This document shows positions 43,523 through 53,991 of a DNA stretch of 64,000 nt, in pieces. Each line of letters begins with the position of its first letter. Position 1 is the stretch's first letter. The DNA lies in assembly GCF_006439055.1 (NCBI RefSeq), contig NZ_RCZC01000002.1:1101220-1165219 (forward strand), in the 5' to 3' direction. The notes beneath the pieces were generated by a model. The model searched no databases and was not told where the DNA came from. It was given only the letters and a program-made list of their open reading frames with translations. The translations under genes and the position numbers were made by a program. This DNA comes from Sphingomonas glacialis. GTDB taxonomy: Bacteria; Pseudomonadota; Alphaproteobacteria; Sphingomonadales; Sphingomonadaceae.

Positions 43523-44875
43523 TTAGCGGAGACGTCCGCCCTTCAGCTTCGCCTTCTTGATCAGATCGCCATATTGATGCGCAAGCAAATGGCTCTGGAT
43601 CTGCGTCACCGTATCCATCGTTACGTTGACCACGATCAGGAGGCTAGTGCCACCAAGGTAGAACGGGATCGCGAGCGCCGACACGAGATATTCGGGCAAC
43701 AGGCAGATAATCGCGAGATAGCCCGCACCGATGACGGTGATGCGCGTCAGCACATAGTCGAAATAATTCTCGGTGTTCTTGCCCGGGCGGATGCCGGGGA
43801 TGAAGCCGCCATGACGCTTGAGATTGTCGGCGGTCTCTTCCGGATTGAACACCACGGCGGTGTAGAAGAACGAGAAGAAGATGATGCCGGCGCCATAGAG
43901 CAGCATGTACACCAGGCTGCCGTGCTGGAGGTACTGGTTGAGCGTGATGACCAGGTCACCATACCAGGTTTCCTTGGCACCGGTCGTCTGCTTGCCGGCG
44001 AGCTGCATCACCGTCAGCGGCATCAGCAGCAGCGACGAGGCGAAGATCGGCGGGATCACGCCAGCGGTGTTGATCTTGAGCGGCAGATGGCTGCGGTCCG
44101 ACTGCATCCCGCGCTGCGTCTGGCGCTTGGGATACTGAATCAGGATGCGGCGTTGCGCGCGCTCCATGAAGCAGATGAACAGGATCAGGCCTGCGACGGC
44201 GACCGCGATCGCGACGATCGTGAAACCGTTGAGGTTGCCCGCGCGGCCACCCTGGGCGAGGTTGTAGAGCGTCGTCGGCAGGTTCGCGACGATACCCGCC
44301 ATGATGATCAGCGACATGCCGTTGCCGATGCCGCGTGCGGTGATCTGCTCACCGATCCACATCAGGAACATCGTGCCGCCGACGAGGCTGACGATCGAGC
44401 CCGCGACGAACATGAAGCCGGGATCGACCACGACGCCCTGGCTCTCGAAGCCGAGCGCGAGGAAATAGCCCTGGATGATCGTCAGCGCGACGGTGCCGTA
44501 GCGCGTATATTGGTTGAGCTTCTTGCGCCCGCTCTCGCCTTCCTTCTTGATCGCGGCCAGCGTCGGTGACAGCGAGGTCGCGAGCTGCACCACGATCGAG
44601 GCGGTGATGTACGGGGTGACGCCCAAGGCGATCAGGCTGGCGCGCTTGAGCGAGCCACCCGAGAAAGCGTTGAAGAAATCGAGCACGCCGCCGCTGGTGC
44701 GGTTGGCCAGCTCGGTCAGCGCGGTCGGGTCGATCCCCGGCAGCGGCACGTAGCTGAGCAAGCGGAACACGATCAGCGCGCCGATGGTGAACCACAGCCG
44801 CTTCTTGAGGTCGGTCGCCTGTGCGAATTTCGACAGGCTGATGCTGGAAGCCATCTGGTCGGCTGCGGATGCCAT
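43523..44875 (-). CDS. secY: Preprotein translocase subunit SecY
   Basis: A 450-residue channel subunit of the Sec translocon with ten helices. It has LIVFRLLSYVPLPGIDPTAL, FSGGSLKRASLIALGVTPYI, GMQSDRSHLPLKINTAGVIP and the C-terminal HLLAHQYGDLIKKAKLKGGR. It is followed by adk. A terminator-like hairpin and a palindromic repeat lie in the 258-bp gap after rplO, so secY-adk may be partly uncoupled from the ribosomal genes. Confidence 0.98.
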   Translation of the reverse strand: MASAADQMASSISLSKFAQATDLKKRLWFTIGALIVFRLLSYVPLPGIDPTALTELANRTSGGVLDFFNAFSGGSLKRASLIALGVTPYITASIVVQLATSLSPTLAAIKKEGESGRKKLNQYTRYGTVALTIIQGYFLALGFESQGVVVDPGFMFVAGSIVSLVGGTMFLMWIGEQITARGIGNGMSLIIMAGIVANLPTTLYNLAQGGRAGNLNGFTIVAIAVAVAGLILFICFMERAQRRILIQYPKRQTQRGMQSDRSHLPLKINTAGVIPPIFASSLLLMPLTVMQLAGKQTTGAKETWYGDLVITLNQYLQHGSLVYMLLYGAGIIFFSFFYTAVVFNPEETADNLKRHGGFIPGIRPGKNTENYFDYVLTRITVIGAGYLAIICLLPEYLVSALAIPFYLGGTSLLIVVNVTMDTVTQIQSHLLAHQYGDLIKKAKLKGGRLR

Positions 44876-44912
44876 GCTGCGTATCGTCCCGGTAACTCAG
44901 GTGTCAGGAAAC

Positions 44913-44945
44913 AAAAAACGGCGGAAAGCGTTACCGCCCCCGCCG
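44913..44945 (-). terminator. Terminator-like hairpin between rplO and secY
   Basis: On the minus strand GGCGG, a short AT pairing, and CCGCC, then GTTTTTT. A longer CGGCGG/CCGCCG pairing is also possible. It is about 40 nt upstream of secY and would reduce read-through from rplO. Confidence 0.6.
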
Positions 44946-45012
44946 CTCATATAGGGGCCCGAACGGGCTTGTCTAACCTTGCGGTCAGATTTCCTGCCGA
45001 TGCCGCCTTCCC

Positions 45013-45094
45013 GTCATTCCCGCGAAAGCGGGAATCCCGCTTCTTCTAGCGAACGCTAAAGGAGAAGCGGGACCCCCGCTTTCGCGGGGGTGAC
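45013..45094. repeat. Long inverted repeat between rplO and secY
   Basis: Starts GTCATTCCCGCGAAAGCGGG and ends with CCCGCTTTCGCGGGGGTGAC. The ATTCCCGCGAAAGCGGGAAT core is itself palindromic. The flanks TCCCGCTTCTTCT and GGAGAAGCGGGA also pair, so the whole 82 bp can form a long hairpin. It resembles the common 'GTCATTCCCGCGAAAGCGGG' intergenic element. Confidence 0.8.
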
Positions 45095-45133
45095 GGCGGA
45101 GAGCACAGGCCGGGAAATTCAGGCCCGAAGCGT

Positions 45134-45676
45134 TCAGGCCTTGAACGATTCCTTGTGCGCCTTGCGCTCGCGATACTTAACGCCCTTCTTGGCGGCAGCC
45201 TTTTCAGCTGCGGGCACGACGTGGATCACGTCGACCTTACCGCCGAGCTTCTCGACTGCCTCGATTGCGCCCTTCGACGCGCCGGCAACGGTGAAGCTGA
45301 GAACAGCCGTCATCTCGCCCTTGGCGAGCAGACGGACGCCGTCCTTGCCGCCACGCGCCAGGCCAGCGGCCTTGAGCGCGTTGTGGTCGAGCGTCGCGCC
45401 AGCTTCGATCTTGCCTGCGTCGACCGCAGCCTGGATCGCACCGAGGTTCACCTCGGCATAGTCCTTGGCGAAGATGTTGTTGAAGCCACGCTTAGGCAGA
45501 CGCATGTGGAGCGGCATCTGGCCGCCTTCGAAGCCTGCGATCGAGACGCCTTCACGGCTCTTCTGGCCCTTCTGGCCACGACCGGCAGTCTTGCCCTTGC
45601 CCGAACCGATACCACGGCCGACACGCATCTTGGATTTACGCGCGCCCTGATTGTCGCGGATTTCATTGAGTTTCAT
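45134..45676 (-). CDS. rplO: 50S ribosomal protein L15
   Basis: A 180-residue L15. [20 protein letters not shown], then [20 protein letters not shown] and the [20 protein letters not shown] motif are the family opening. The C-terminal tail after about 140 is lysine/alanine-rich and longer than in E. coli (144 residues). It follows rpmD after a 260-bp gap filled with repeats. Confidence 0.97.
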   Translation of the reverse strand: MKLNEIRDNQGARKSKMRVGRGIGSGKGKTAGRGQKGQKSREGVSIAGFEGGQMPLHMRLPKRGFNNIFAKDYAEVNLGAIQAAVDAGKIEAGATLDHNALKAAGLARGGKDGVRLLAKGEMTAVLSFTVAGASKGAIEAVEKLGGKVDVIHVVPAAEKAAAKKGVKYRERKAHKESFKA

Positions 45677-45774
45677 GTGTGCACTCGCTTTCGCTTTTGT
45701 CGCGCTGATAAAATGGAGAAGGGGGCCGTTAGCCCCCTGCCCCGCGTTTGTCTATATCCGACTAGCCCCAGTAT

Positions 45775-45922
45775 CCTCTCCCGCATGCGGGAGAGGCAAC
45801 GGAGACTTGGTCCGCCTTCTTCAGGCGGGCCTAGTCGTAGTCGGTGAGGGCCTTCTTTTTCTGCGAGCTTCGCAAAAGAAGAAGGCCCTCACCCAACCCT
45901 CTCCCGCAAAGGCGGGAGAGGG
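45775..45922. repeat. Cluster of palindromic repeats between rpmD and rplO
   Basis: A perfect 22-bp palindrome (CCTCTCCCGCATGCGGGAGAGG, 45775-45796, written here only as its two halves CCTCTCCCGCA/TGCGGGAGAGG), an inverted pair GGTGAGGGCCTTC/GAAGGCCCTCACC (45843-45893) and a hairpin CCCTCTCCCGC-AAAG-GCGGGAGAGGG (45897-45922). They fill the gap between two genes of the spc operon. Confidence 0.8.
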
Positions 45923-45936
45923 CGTCAGATCTCGGC

Positions 45937-46113
45937 TTACGCCTCGATCTTCACCATGTGCGCGACCTTGCGGATCATGCCCCGGACTTCGGGGGTATCC
46001 TCGAGCTCACGCGTCTTGTGCATCTTGTTGAGGCCGAGGCCGATCAGCGTTGCACGCTGGTCGGCTTCGCGGCGGATCGGCGAACCGGTCTGCGTGATCT
46101 TGATGGTGGCCAT
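45937..46113 (-). CDS. rpmD: 50S ribosomal protein L30
   Basis: A 58-residue L30, read directly from the minus strand. It begins [20 protein letters not shown], continues [20 protein letters not shown] and ends [16 protein letters not shown], all family features. It lies 5 bp after rpsE as in the standard spc operon. It is too short for many gene callers. Confidence 0.95.
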   Translation of the reverse strand: MATIKITQTGSPIRREADQRATLIGLGLNKMHKTRELEDTPEVRGMIRKVAHMVKIEA

Positions 46114-46118
46114 CTATC

Positions 46119-46865
46119 TTACTCCACAACCGCGGCCGCATCGGCCTCGGCAGTCTCGGATCCACCACGGCCCAGCAGGTCGGCAATCTTCTTGCCGCGA
46201 CGCTGTGCAACCGACTTTGGCGAAACCTGCGAGGTCAGCGCCTCGAAGGTTGCCCGGATCATGTTGTAGGGGTTCGACGTGCCGACCGACTTGGTCACGA
46301 CGTCGGCGACGCCGAGCGACTCGAACACGGCGCGCATCGGACCACCAGCAATGATGCCCGTACCAGCCGGCGCCGAGCGCAGCGTGACGAGACCGGCACC
46401 GAAGTGACCGTTACCGTCATGATGCAGCGTGCGGCCTTCCTTGAGCGGAACGCGGACCATTGCCTTCTTGGCAGCAGCCGTCGCCTTAGAGATGGCTTCG
46501 GGCACTTCGCGCGCCTTGCCATGACCGAAGCCGACCCGGCCCTTGCCGTCGCCGACGACGACGAGTGCCGCAAAGCCGAAGCGCTTGCCGCCCTTAACCG
46601 TCTTCGAGACGCGGTTGATGTGAACCAGCTTCTCGATCAGCTCTTCGCCGCCATCGTCGGCACCGGGGCCGCCACGACCGCGATTGTCGCGACCGCCACG
46701 GTTGTCACGGCCGCCACGGTTCGCACCGCCGCCAGGACCACCACGACCGCCGCCTGGGCCACGGTTGCCGCCAGGACCACCGCGACCGCGCGGTGCATCC
46801 TGCTGCGGAACCGGTGCGCCGTCGGGCGACGCTGCGATTTCGTTCGGAATGTTGTCGTCAGCCAT
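46119..46865 (-). CDS. rpsE: 30S ribosomal protein S5 with RGG-rich N-terminal extension
   Basis: A 248-residue S5, about 80 residues longer than E. coli S5. The core starts near residue 75 with [20 protein letters not shown], then [19 protein letters not shown] and the [16 protein letters not shown] segment of the decoding-fidelity region. Residues about 25-72 are glycine/arginine-rich with repeated [13 protein letters not shown] units, resembling eukaryotic RGG boxes. The core is complete, so the extension is an added tail on the solvent side. Neighbours rplR and rpmD are standard. Confidence 0.95.
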   Translation of the reverse strand: MADDNIPNEIAASPDGAPVPQQDAPRGRGGPGGNRGPGGGRGGPGGGANRGGRDNRGGRDNRGRGGPGADDGGEELIEKLVHINRVSKTVKGGKRFGFAALVVVGDGKGRVGFGHGKAREVPEAISKATAAAKKAMVRVPLKEGRTLHHDGNGHFGAGLVTLRSAPAGTGIIAGGPMRAVFESLGVADVVTKSVGTSNPYNMIRATFEALTSQVSPKSVAQRRGKKIADLLGRGGSETAEADAAAVVE

Positions 46866-46867
46866 AA

Positions 46868-47227
46868 TTAGAACTCCAATCCGGCTTCACGCGCGGCAGT
46901 CGCCAGCGCCTTGACCCGGCCGTGGAACAGGAAGCCACCGCGATCGAACACGACCTGCGTCACGCCAGCAGCCTTGCAGGCCTCGGCGATGCGCGTGCCG
47001 ACACCGGTCGCTGCGTCGAGGTTGGCGCCGGACGTGTCGCGCACGTCCTTTTCCAGCGTCGAAGCGGCAGCGATCGTCACGCCCTTGGCGTCGTCGATGA
47101 TCTGCGCATAGATGTGGCGGCCCGAGCGGTGGATCGACAGCCGCGGACGGCCCGAACCCCGTGCACGAAGCGCGGTGCGGTTGCGGCGGCGCCGCTTCTC
47201 GAAGAGAGACATACCCTTGGTCGACAT
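46868..47227 (-). CDS. rplR: 50S ribosomal protein L18
   Basis: A 119-residue L18, binding 5S rRNA. It has [38 protein letters not shown] and [14 protein letters not shown] at the end. The ATG at 47227 overlaps the rplF stop by one base; a second ATG five codons in is an alternative. Confidence 0.97.
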   Translation of the reverse strand: MSTKGMSLFEKRRRRNRTALRARGSGRPRLSIHRSGRHIYAQIIDDAKGVTIAAASTLEKDVRDTSGANLDAATGVGTRIAEACKAAGVTQVVFDRGGFLFHGRVKALATAAREAGLEF

Positions 47228-47760
47228 TACTTCTTCTTCCCTTCCTTGCGGAAGATGAACTCGCCGTCGTACTTGATGCCCTTGCCCTTGTAAGGCTCGG
47301 GCTTGCGCCAACGACGGATTTCAGCTGCCAGCTGGCCGACCTTCTGCTTGTCCGAACCCGAGATCTCGATCGTCGTGTTGTCGGGGGTCTTGACTTCGAT
47401 CCCCTCCGGCACGTCGATGTTGACGTCGTGGCTGTAGCCGAGCTTGAGGTTCAGGTTCTTGCCCTGCGCCGCAGCACGATAGCCAACGCCGTTGATCAGC
47501 AGCTTCTTGGTGAAGCCGTCCGACACGCCGGTGATCAGGTTCTGCACGAGCGTCCGCTGCATGCCCCAGAACGCGCGAGCGCGCTTGGTCTCGTTTGCGG
47601 GGTTGACCGAAACGCCACCCTCTTCGAGCACATAGCTGATCTCTTCGCGCAGCGGCATCGCGAGGGTGCCCTTGGGCCCCTTCACGGTGAGCTGCTGGCC
47701 TTCGATCGTCGCGGTCACGCCGCTGGGGATCGCGACCGGCTTTTTACCGATGCGGCTCAT
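47227..47760 (-). CDS. rplF: 50S ribosomal protein L6
   Basis: A 177-residue L6, near the GTPase centre. It begins [20 protein letters not shown], then [14 protein letters not shown]; near the C-terminus [20 protein letters not shown] is the family signature. The ATG at 47760 is 2 bp after the rpsH stop region; the frame is open further upstream without homology. Confidence 0.97.
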   Translation of the reverse strand: MSRIGKKPVAIPSGVTATIEGQQLTVKGPKGTLAMPLREEISYVLEEGGVSVNPANETKRARAFWGMQRTLVQNLITGVSDGFTKKLLINGVGYRAAAQGKNLNLKLGYSHDVNIDVPEGIEVKTPDNTTIEISGSDKQKVGQLAAEIRRWRKPEPYKGKGIKYDGEFIFRKEGKKK

Positions 47761-47761
47761 A

Positions 47762-48157
47762 TCAGAACACCTCCGCGAGGACTTCGCCGCCGACATTCTG
47801 TTCGCGCGCTTCGGCGTCGGACAGAACGCCGCGAGGCGTCGAGACGATGGTGATGCCGAGGCCGTTCATGACGCGCGGCAGTTCGGTCGAAGCCGAATAG
47901 ACGCGACGGCCAGGCTTCGAAACGCGGGCAACGTGCTTGATCGCAGGCTGGCCCTCGAAATACTTCAGCTCGATGCGGATGCCGGCCGCAGGGCCCATCT
48001 GCTCTTCGCTATAGCCACGGATGTAGCCTTCGCGCTGGAGGACGTCGAGAACGCGGGCCCGCAGCTTGGAGCCCGGCGTCAGGACGGAGTCCTTGCGCGC
48101 GCGCTGGCCGTTGCGGATGCGGGTGAGCATATCACCCAGGGGATCGGTCAATGCCAT
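47762..48157 (-). CDS. rpsH: 30S ribosomal protein S8
   Basis: A 131-residue S8, a primary 16S rRNA-binding protein and, in E. coli, translational repressor of this operon. [20 protein letters not shown] and the C-terminal [20 protein letters not shown] (GxLTDxEA type) are diagnostic. It follows rpsN by 10 bp. Confidence 0.97.
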   Translation of the reverse strand: MALTDPLGDMLTRIRNGQRARKDSVLTPGSKLRARVLDVLQREGYIRGYSEEQMGPAAGIRIELKYFEGQPAIKHVARVSKPGRRVYSASTELPRVMNGLGITIVSTPRGVLSDAEAREQNVGGEVLAEVF

Positions 48158-48167
48158 CTGTTGATCC

Positions 48168-48473
48168 TTACCAGCTCGACTTCGTAACGCCCGGGATCAG
48201 GCCCTTGTTGGCCAGATCGCGCAGCTGAATACGGCAGAGGCGGAACTTGCGATAATAAGCGCGCGGACGACCCGTCAGCTCGCAGCGGTTGCGGATGCGC
48301 GTCGGGTTCCCGTTGCGGGGAATCTCGGCCATCTTGAGGCGTGCCTCGATCCGCTCGCCGTCGCTCAGCGAGTTGTCGCCAGCGATTGCCTTGAGCGCCG
48401 CATACTTAGGCGCGTACTTCTTGACGAGCATCTTGCGACGCTCGTTCTTGTTGACAGAACTTACCTTCGCCAT
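48168..48473 (-). CDS. rpsN: 30S ribosomal protein S14 (zinc-independent)
   Basis: A 101-residue S14 of the long, cysteine-poor form. [20 protein letters not shown], then [20 protein letters not shown] and the C-terminal [18 protein letters not shown]. Without the CxxC pairs of the short zinc form. Standard place between rplE and rpsH. Confidence 0.97.
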   Translation of the reverse strand: MAKVSSVNKNERRKMLVKKYAPKYAALKAIAGDNSLSDGERIEARLKMAEIPRNGNPTRIRNRCELTGRPRAYYRKFRLCRIQLRDLANKGLIPGVTKSSW

Positions 48474-48474
48474 C

Positions 48475-49068
48475 TTATGCCGCCTTCTTTTCGGTCGCGT
48501 CTTCAGTGACTTCCGGCGGGAACGGGAAGCCGAACAGGCGGAGCAGCTCGCGCGCTTCGTCGTCGGTCCGTGCCGTGGTCGTGACGATCACGTCCATGCC
48601 GCGGATCTTGTCGATCCGGTCGTAGCTGATTTCCGGGAACACCAGCTGCTCCTTCAGGCCGCAGGCATAGTTGCCGCGTCCGTCGAACGACTTGGGGTTG
48701 AGCCCGCGGAAATCGCGAACGCGCGGGAGCGCGATCGTGATGAAACGGTCGAGGAATTCGTACATGCGCTCGCGGCGAAGAGTAACCTTCACGCCGATCG
48801 GCATGCCTTCGCGCAGCTTGAACTGTGCGATCGACTTCTTGGCCTTGGTCACGACGGGCTTCTGGCCGGCGATCAGCTCCATTTCCTGGGCTGCCTGGTC
48901 GACCTTCTTCTTGTCCTGCGTCGCTTCGCCTACGCCCATGTTCAGGACGATCTTGTCGATGCGCGGAACTTCCATCGCGTTCTTGTAGCCGAACTTCTCG
49001 GTCATCGCAGCGACGATCTTGTCGTCGTACATGCCCTTCATCCGGGGCTTGGTTGCAGCATCAGCCAC
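48475..49068 (-). CDS. rplE: 50S ribosomal protein L5
   Basis: A 197-residue L5, contacting 5S rRNA and the P-site t[23 protein letters not shown], then [18 protein letters not shown] and [20 protein letters not shown]. The GTG at 49068 ([12 protein letters not shown]) is preferred: it overlaps the rplX stop by 8 bp and has GGGGAGAAG upstream. Confidence 0.95.
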   Translation of the reverse strand: MADAATKPRMKGMYDDKIVAAMTEKFGYKNAMEVPRIDKIVLNMGVGEATQDKKKVDQAAQEMELIAGQKPVVTKAKKSIAQFKLREGMPIGVKVTLRRERMYEFLDRFITIALPRVRDFRGLNPKSFDGRGNYACGLKEQLVFPEISYDRIDKIRGMDVIVTTTARTDDEARELLRLFGFPFPPEVTEDATEKKAA

Positions 49069-49378
49069 TGATCTTCTCCCCGGTCTTGACCGCAACGCGG
49101 ACCTTCTTGCCGTCCTGGGTCTCGAAGCGAACGCGCGTCGGCTTGCCGCCGGCGGTCACATGCGCAACCTTGGAAATGTGCATCGGTGCTTCCGAACGCT
49201 TCAGGCCACCCTCGGGGTCGCCCTGGCTCGGCTTGGTGTGGCGCACGGCGACGTTGACCCCCGAAACGATGACCTTGCCGTCCTTCGGGAACGAGGTCGT
49301 CACTTCGCCGGTCTTGCCCTTGTCGCGGCCCGACAGGACGATGACGCGATCGCCCTTCTTGATCTTAGCGGCGGCCAT
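49061..49378 (-). CDS. rplX: 50S ribosomal protein L24
   Basis: A 105-residue L24, an assembly initiator. [20 protein letters not shown] and [20 protein letters not shown] are the KOW motif, and [17 protein letters not shown] is typical. It overlaps rplE and follows rplN by 1 bp. Confidence 0.97.
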   Translation of the reverse strand: MAAAKIKKGDRVIVLSGRDKGKTGEVTTSFPKDGKVIVSGVNVAVRHTKPSQGDPEGGLKRSEAPMHISKVAHVTAGGKPTRVRFETQDGKKVRVAVKTGEKISG

Positions 49379-49379
49379 T

Positions 49380-49748
49380 TTACAGCACCTCCGGTGCGAG
49401 CGAGATGATCTTCATGTGCTTCTTGCCGCGGAGCTCGCGCACCACTGGGCCAAAGATACGCGTGCCGATCGGCTCTTCGTTCTTGTTGACCAGCACGGCT
49501 GCGTTCGAATCGAAGCGGATCACGGTGCCATCGGCCCGGCGAATGTCCTTCGCCGTACGCACGATGACGGCACGGTGCACGTCGCCCTTCTTCACGCGGC
49601 CACGGGGGGCAGCTTCCTTGACGCTGACGACGATGATGTCGCCCACGCCTGCAACACGACGCTTGGAACCCCCAAGCACCTTGATGCACATAACCCGCTT
49701 CGCGCCGCTGTTGTCAGCGACCTCGAGATTGGATTGCATCTGGATCAT
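49380..49748 (-). CDS. rplN: 50S ribosomal protein L14
   Basis: A 122-residue L14 at the subunit interface. [20 protein letters not shown], then [18 protein letters not shown] and [21 protein letters not shown] 145-bp gap with a short GTCACCCC...CGGGG repeat separates it from rpsQ, whereas these genes are usually close. Confidence 0.97.
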   Translation of the reverse strand: MIQMQSNLEVADNSGAKRVMCIKVLGGSKRRVAGVGDIIVVSVKEAAPRGRVKKGDVHRAVIVRTAKDIRRADGTVIRFDSNAAVLVNKNEEPIGTRIFGPVVRELRGKKHMKIISLAPEVL

Positions 49749-49893
49749 TGGATCCGCTTCCTTCTCATTCCAGGCACCGATTCCGACCGGTGCCGCCTAA
49801 ACTCAGTCGTCACCCCAATACCGGGGCAGCACGACTATTGCCTGACCCTTTCCATGCGGCCCCGGCTTTCACCGGGGTACCGCGACGGAGGTG

Positions 49894-50166
49894 TCAGGCG
49901 TCGACGTCGACCCGCTCAGGCGTCGCGTGGGTGTTAACCCGATCGATCACCTTCCAGGTCTTCAGCTTGGAGATCGGTGCGGTCTCTTCGATCCGCACGG
50001 TTTCGCCCTGCTTGAACTCATTGCCCTCATCGTGGGCATGATACTTCTTCGTACGACGGATGATCTTGCCGTAGAGCGCGTGCTTGACCTTGCGCTCCAC
50101 GTTCACGACCACCGTCTTGTCGCCCTTGTCGGAGACGATCAGCCCCGTCAGCACGCGCTTTGGCAT
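49894..50166 (-). CDS. rpsQ: 30S ribosomal protein S17
   Basis: A 90-residue S17. [20 protein letters not shown], then [19 protein letters not shown] and [20 protein letters not shown] are family motifs. It follows rpmC by 10 bp. Confidence 0.97.
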   Translation of the reverse strand: MPKRVLTGLIVSDKGDKTVVVNVERKVKHALYGKIIRRTKKYHAHDEGNEFKQGETVRIEETAPISKLKTWKVIDRVNTHATPERVDVDA

Positions 50167-50176
50167 GTCTAAATCC

Positions 50177-50395
50177 TTACTTTGCCGCAGCGTCGCGCGA
50201 ACGCGTCGACTGCAGGGTCTTGATGCGAGCGATGTCGCGACGGACTTCCTTCACCCGGCTCGACTTTTCGAGCTGGTTGGTCGCCGCCTGGAAACGGAGG
50301 TTGAACGCCTCACGCTTCAGGTTGCCGAGCTCTTCGCCCAGCTGGTCTTCGGTCTTGGCGACCAGGTCGGAACGACGCGTGTCGATCTTGGCCAT
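50177..50395 (-). CDS. rpmC: 50S ribosomal protein L29
   Basis: A 72-residue L29 at the exit tunnel. [40 protein letters not shown] and [13 protein letters not shown] show the two-helix family pattern. The ATG at 50395 is within 1 bp of the rplP stop; the longer frame is not L29-like. Confidence 0.96.
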   Translation of the reverse strand: MAKIDTRRSDLVAKTEDQLGEELGNLKREAFNLRFQAATNQLEKSSRVKEVRRDIARIKTLQSTRSRDAAAK

Positions 50396-50396
50396 C

Positions 50397-50831
50397 TTAT
50401 GCAACTCCCAGATGCGAGGTGTCGCCGAGACGGGCAACGACCTTCACCTTGATCGGCAGCTTCATCGCTGCGCGGCTGAACGCCATAGCGGCGATATCAC
50501 CCGGAACGCCATCCAGTTCGAACAGGATGCGGCCCGGCTTTACGCGAGCTGCCCAATATTCCGGCGAACCCTTGCCCTTACCCATGCGGACTTCGGCAGG
50601 CTTGCCCGAGACGGGAAGATCCGGGAAAACACGGATCCACAAACGCCCCTGGCGCTTGATGTGACGCGTGATCGCGCGGCGAGCCGCCTCGATCTGGCGT
50701 GCGGTGATCCGGTCCGGCTCCATCGCCTTCAGCCCGTACGAGCCGAAGTTGAGGGTCGTGCCGGACTTGGCGTCGCCATGGATGCGGCCCTTGAAGGCCT
50801 TGCGAAACTTGGTCTTTTTCGGTTGCAGCAT
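50397..50831 (-). CDS. rplP: 50S ribosomal protein L16
   Basis: A 144-residue L16 near the A site. [20 protein letters not shown], then [20 protein letters not shown], and [20 protein letters not shown] are diagnostic. It lies between rpsC and rpmC in standard order. Confidence 0.98.
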   Translation of the reverse strand: MLQPKKTKFRKAFKGRIHGDAKSGTTLNFGSYGLKAMEPDRITARQIEAARRAITRHIKRQGRLWIRVFPDLPVSGKPAEVRMGKGKGSPEYWAARVKPGRILFELDGVPGDIAAMAFSRAAMKLPIKVKVVARLGDTSHLGVA

Positions 50832-50841
50832 GATCTATTCC

Positions 50842-51543
50842 TTAGCGGCGCGGATCAGGCCGGACGCCGGAAGTCTGTGCTTCCATCATCAGCCGGTCGG
50901 TCGCCATCGGGTCATGACCCAGGATTTCGCCCTTGAAGATCCAGACCTTCACGCCGCACACGCCATAGGCAGTGTGTGCAGTCGCTTCGGCATAATCGAC
51001 GTTGGCGCGCAGCGTGTGGAGCGGAACGCGACCTTCGCGATACCATTCCGAACGCGCGATTTCAGCACCGCCGAGACGGCCACCGCAGTTGATCCGGATG
51101 CCCTCGGCGCCGAGACGCATCGCCGACTGCACCGCACGCTTCATGGCGCGGCGGAAAGCGATACGACGCTCGAGCTGATCGGCAATGCCCTGGGCGACGA
51201 GCTTCGAATCGACTTCCGGCTTGCGGATTTCGACGATGTTGAGGCTCACGTCGGACGTGGTCATCTTGCCGAGCAGACGGCGCAGCTTTTCAATGTCTGC
51301 GCCCTTCTTGCCGATGATCACGCCGGGGCGTGCTGCGAAGATGGAGACGCGGCACAGCTTGGCCGGACGGTCGATTACCACCTTGGAGATCGCTGCCTGC
51401 GGCAGCGTCTTCATGATGAACGCACGCATCTTGAGATCTTCGAGCAGAAGACGACCGTAATCGGCGCCCTCGGCATACCAGCGGCTGTCCCAGGTGCGGT
51501 TGATCTGCAGGCGCAGACCGATGGGGTTCGATTTCTGACCCAT
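50842..51543 (-). CDS. rpsC: 30S ribosomal protein S3
   Basis: A 233-residue S3 at the mRNA entrance. [20 protein letters not shown], the KH domain with [19 protein letters not shown], and the C-terminal [20 protein letters not shown]. Its ATG overlaps the rplV stop. Confidence 0.98.
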   Translation of the reverse strand: MGQKSNPIGLRLQINRTWDSRWYAEGADYGRLLLEDLKMRAFIMKTLPQAAISKVVIDRPAKLCRVSIFAARPGVIIGKKGADIEKLRRLLGKMTTSDVSLNIVEIRKPEVDSKLVAQGIADQLERRIAFRRAMKRAVQSAMRLGAEGIRINCGGRLGGAEIARSEWYREGRVPLHTLRANVDYAEATAHTAYGVCGVKVWIFKGEILGHDPMATDRLMMEAQTSGVRPDPRR

Positions 51544-51923
51544 TACGCTTCTTCTTCCATTTCGCGAACGACGATGCGCAGGCGGCTGAAGGGCTTAAGG
51601 ATGCGGGTCGACTTGCCGCGGCCGCGCGTGGCGAACCGCTTCATGACGATCGACTTGCCGACCGAGGCTTCCGAGACGACGAGCGAGTCGACGTCTAGGT
51701 TATGGTTGTTCTCAGCGTTGGCGATGGCCGAGGCCAGCACCTTGCGCGCTTCGATGGCCATGCCCTTGGTCGAGAATTGCAGGATGTTCATCGCTTGGCC
51801 GACCGGCTTGTTGCGAATGAGTGCTGCAACCAGGCCGAGCTTCTGCGCCGAACCACGGATCTGCGTGCCGACCGAGAGGGCTTCCTTCTCGCCGACCTTG
51901 CGGGGGGATTTCGCCTTAGACAT
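51543..51923 (-). CDS. rplV: 50S ribosomal protein L22
   Basis: A 126-residue L22 lining the exit tunnel. [20 protein letters not shown], then [20 protein letters not shown] and [20 protein letters not shown]. Start and stop overlap both neighbours by one base, showing tight coupling. Confidence 0.97.
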   Translation of the reverse strand: MSKAKSPRKVGEKEALSVGTQIRGSAQKLGLVAALIRNKPVGQAMNILQFSTKGMAIEARKVLASAIANAENNHNLDVDSLVVSEASVGKSIVMKRFATRGRGKSTRILKPFSRLRIVVREMEEEA

Positions 51924-52198
51924 TAGCGCTTGCCCTTCTTGTCCGCGGCGTGGCCGGGGAAGTAACGGGTGGGCGCGAACTCGCCGAGCTTCATGCCCAC
52001 CATGTCCTCGTTGACCGAGACCGGCACGAACTTGCGGCCGTTATAGACGCTGAACGTGAGGCCCACGAACTGCGGCAGGATCGTCGAGCGACGCGACCAG
52101 GTCTTGATCGCACCGCGCGCATTGGTTTCCTGCGCGGTTTCTGCCTTCTTGAGCAGGTGGAGGTCCACGAAGGGACCCTTCCAGACTGAGCGAGCCAT
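51923..52198 (-). CDS. rpsS: 30S ribosomal protein S19
   Basis: A 91-residue S19 in the small-subunit head. [20 protein letters not shown], then [20 protein letters not shown] and [20 protein letters not shown]. Overlaps rplV by one base and follows rplB by 1 bp. Confidence 0.98.
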   Translation of the reverse strand: MARSVWKGPFVDLHLLKKAETAQETNARGAIKTWSRRSTILPQFVGLTFSVYNGRKFVPVSVNEDMVGMKLGEFAPTRYFPGHAADKKGKR

Positions 52199-52199
52199 C

Positions 52200-53054
52200 T
52201 TAGCCCTTCCTCTTCGTCGAATGACGCGAACGGATGATCATCTTATCCGTCGACTTATTGTGACGGGTGCGCGCACCCTTGGTCGGCTTGCCCCATGGCG
52301 TAACCGGATGACGGCCACCCGAGGTACGGCCTTCACCACCGCCGTGCGGATGGTCGACCGGGTTCTTGGCGACACCACGCGTCAGCGGGCGGATGCCCAA
52401 CCAGCGGCTGCGGCCTGCCTTGGCGAGGTTGGTGTTGCCGTTGTCGGGGTTCGACACGGCGCCGACCGTGGCCATGCAGTTCGCATGGAGGTAGCGCTGC
52501 TCGCCCGAGTTGAGGCGGACCATGACCATGCCCTTGTCGCGACCGACGACCTGCACATAGGTGCCGGCCGAACGTGCGATCTGACCGCCCTTGCCCGGCT
52601 TCATCTCGACGTTGTGGACGATCGTGCCGACCGGCATCTGGCCCAGCTCCATCGCGTTGCCCGGCTTCACGTCGGTCTTCTTGTCCGCGATGACCTTGTC
52701 ACCGACGGCCAAGCGCTGCGGTGCGATGATGTAGGCAACGTTTTCCTTGCCATCGGCGGTCTGACCATAATTGATCAGCGCGATGAACGCGGTGCGGTTG
52801 GGATCATATTCGATCCGCTCGACCACGCCATCGACGCCCCAGTTACGGCGCTTGAAGTCGATGATGCGGTAGCGCTGCTTGTGACCGCCGGCGATGCCGC
52901 GCGACGTGATGTGGCCCTTGTTGTTACGGCCACCGGTCTTGCGCTTGCCTTCGGTCAGCGCCTTGACGGGGCCGCCCTTGTGCAGTGCCGAACGATCGAC
53001 GAGGATGAGCCCGCGTCGTGCCGGGCTCGTCGGGTTATAATGCTTCAGTGCCAT
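52200..53054 (-). CDS. rplB: 50S ribosomal protein L2
   Basis: A 284-residue L2 near the peptidyl transferase centre. [20 protein letters not shown], the signature [20 protein letters not shown] and the catalytic-region [20 protein letters not shown] with the conserved histidines. Standard S10-operon place between rplW and rpsS. Confidence 0.98.
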   Translation of the reverse strand: MALKHYNPTSPARRGLILVDRSALHKGGPVKALTEGKRKTGGRNNKGHITSRGIAGGHKQRYRIIDFKRRNWGVDGVVERIEYDPNRTAFIALINYGQTADGKENVAYIIAPQRLAVGDKVIADKKTDVKPGNAMELGQMPVGTIVHNVEMKPGKGGQIARSAGTYVQVVGRDKGMVMVRLNSGEQRYLHANCMATVGAVSNPDNGNTNLAKAGRSRWLGIRPLTRGVAKNPVDHPHGGGEGRTSGGRHPVTPWGKPTKGARTRHNKSTDKMIIRSRHSTKRKG

Positions 53055-53058
53055 CGGA

Positions 53059-53370
53059 TCAGATCCCCGTCGTCACGTCGATGGACTGGCCGTCCTTCAA
53101 CGTCACGATCGCCTTCTTGATGTCGGACCGCGTGTAGGGCGCACCCTTCCACTTCTTGGTCTTGCCCTTCTGGACGATCGTGTTGACCCCCAGAACGGTC
53201 ACGTCGAACAGCGCTTCTACAGCAGCCTTGATCTGCGGCTTAGTGGCGTCGTTGGTGACCTTGAACACGACCGCATTGTGCTCGGAGAGCAACGTGGCCT
53301 TTTCGGTGATGTGCGGAGCAACGATCACGTCATAATGACGTGCGTCGATCCCGGTTTTTGGCTTAGCCAT
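53059..53370 (-). CDS. rplW: 50S ribosomal protein L23
   Basis: A 103-residue L23 at the tunnel exit, docking site for trigger factor and [23 protein letters not shown] and [20 protein letters not shown] are typical. Its start overlaps the end of rplD by 8 bp. Confidence 0.97.
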   Translation of the reverse strand: MAKPKTGIDARHYDVIVAPHITEKATLLSEHNAVVFKVTNDATKPQIKAAVEALFDVTVLGVNTIVQKGKTKKWKGAPYTRSDIKKAIVTLKDGQSIDVTTGI

Positions 53371-53989
53371 TGAAGCGCGCCTCCAGCATTTCGACGGCAG
53401 CGCGGGTCAGGACCAGCGTGTCGTGCTTCAGGATGTCATAGACGTTGGCGCCGGCGGCCGGCATCACGTTGATCGTGTGCAGGTTGCCCGCAGCCAGTGC
53501 GAAGCTGGTGTCGACCATGTCGCCGTCGATGACGAGCGCGGTCTTGCCGGTGCCAAGCTTGGCCCAATCCGCGATCAGCGTCTTGGTCTTGTTCTCGGCA
53601 ACGCCAAGGCTGTCCATGACGACCAGCGTACCGGCCTGTGCATGGGTCGACAGCGCCATCTTGAGACCGAGCGCGCGGATCTTCTTGTTCAGGCCAGGGT
53701 TGAAGTCGCGGGTCCGCTGACCGTGCGCCTTACCACCACCGACGAAGATCGGAGCGCGGCGATCGCCGTGACGAGCCGTACCGCCGCCCTTCTGGCGACC
53801 GAACTTCTTGCCCGTACGTGCAACGTCGGAACGCTCACGCGTGCCGCTTGCGGTCGCACGGCGCTTCTCGAGCTGCCAGGTGACGACGCGGTGCAGGATG
53901 TCGGCGCGCGGATCGAGACCGAAGACCTCGTCGTTGAGCTCGACTTCCGTGCCGGCTGCGCCGTCGAAAGACTGAGATGTAACCTTCAT
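53363..53989 (-). CDS. rplD: 50S ribosomal protein L4
   Basis: A 208-residue L4. It has [40 protein letters not shown] and [19 protein letters not shown]. In E. coli L4 represses its operon by binding the S10 leader; whether that holds here is unknown. Separated from rplC by 2 bp. Confidence 0.97.
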   Translation of the reverse strand: MKVTSQSFDGAAGTEVELNDEVFGLDPRADILHRVVTWQLEKRRATASGTRERSDVARTGKKFGRQKGGGTARHGDRRAPIFVGGGKAHGQRTRDFNPGLNKKIRALGLKMALSTHAQAGTLVVMDSLGVAENKTKTLIADWAKLGTGKTALVIDGDMVDTSFALAAGNLHTINVMPAAGANVYDILKHDTLVLTRAAVEMLEARFNG

Positions 53990-53991
53990 GA

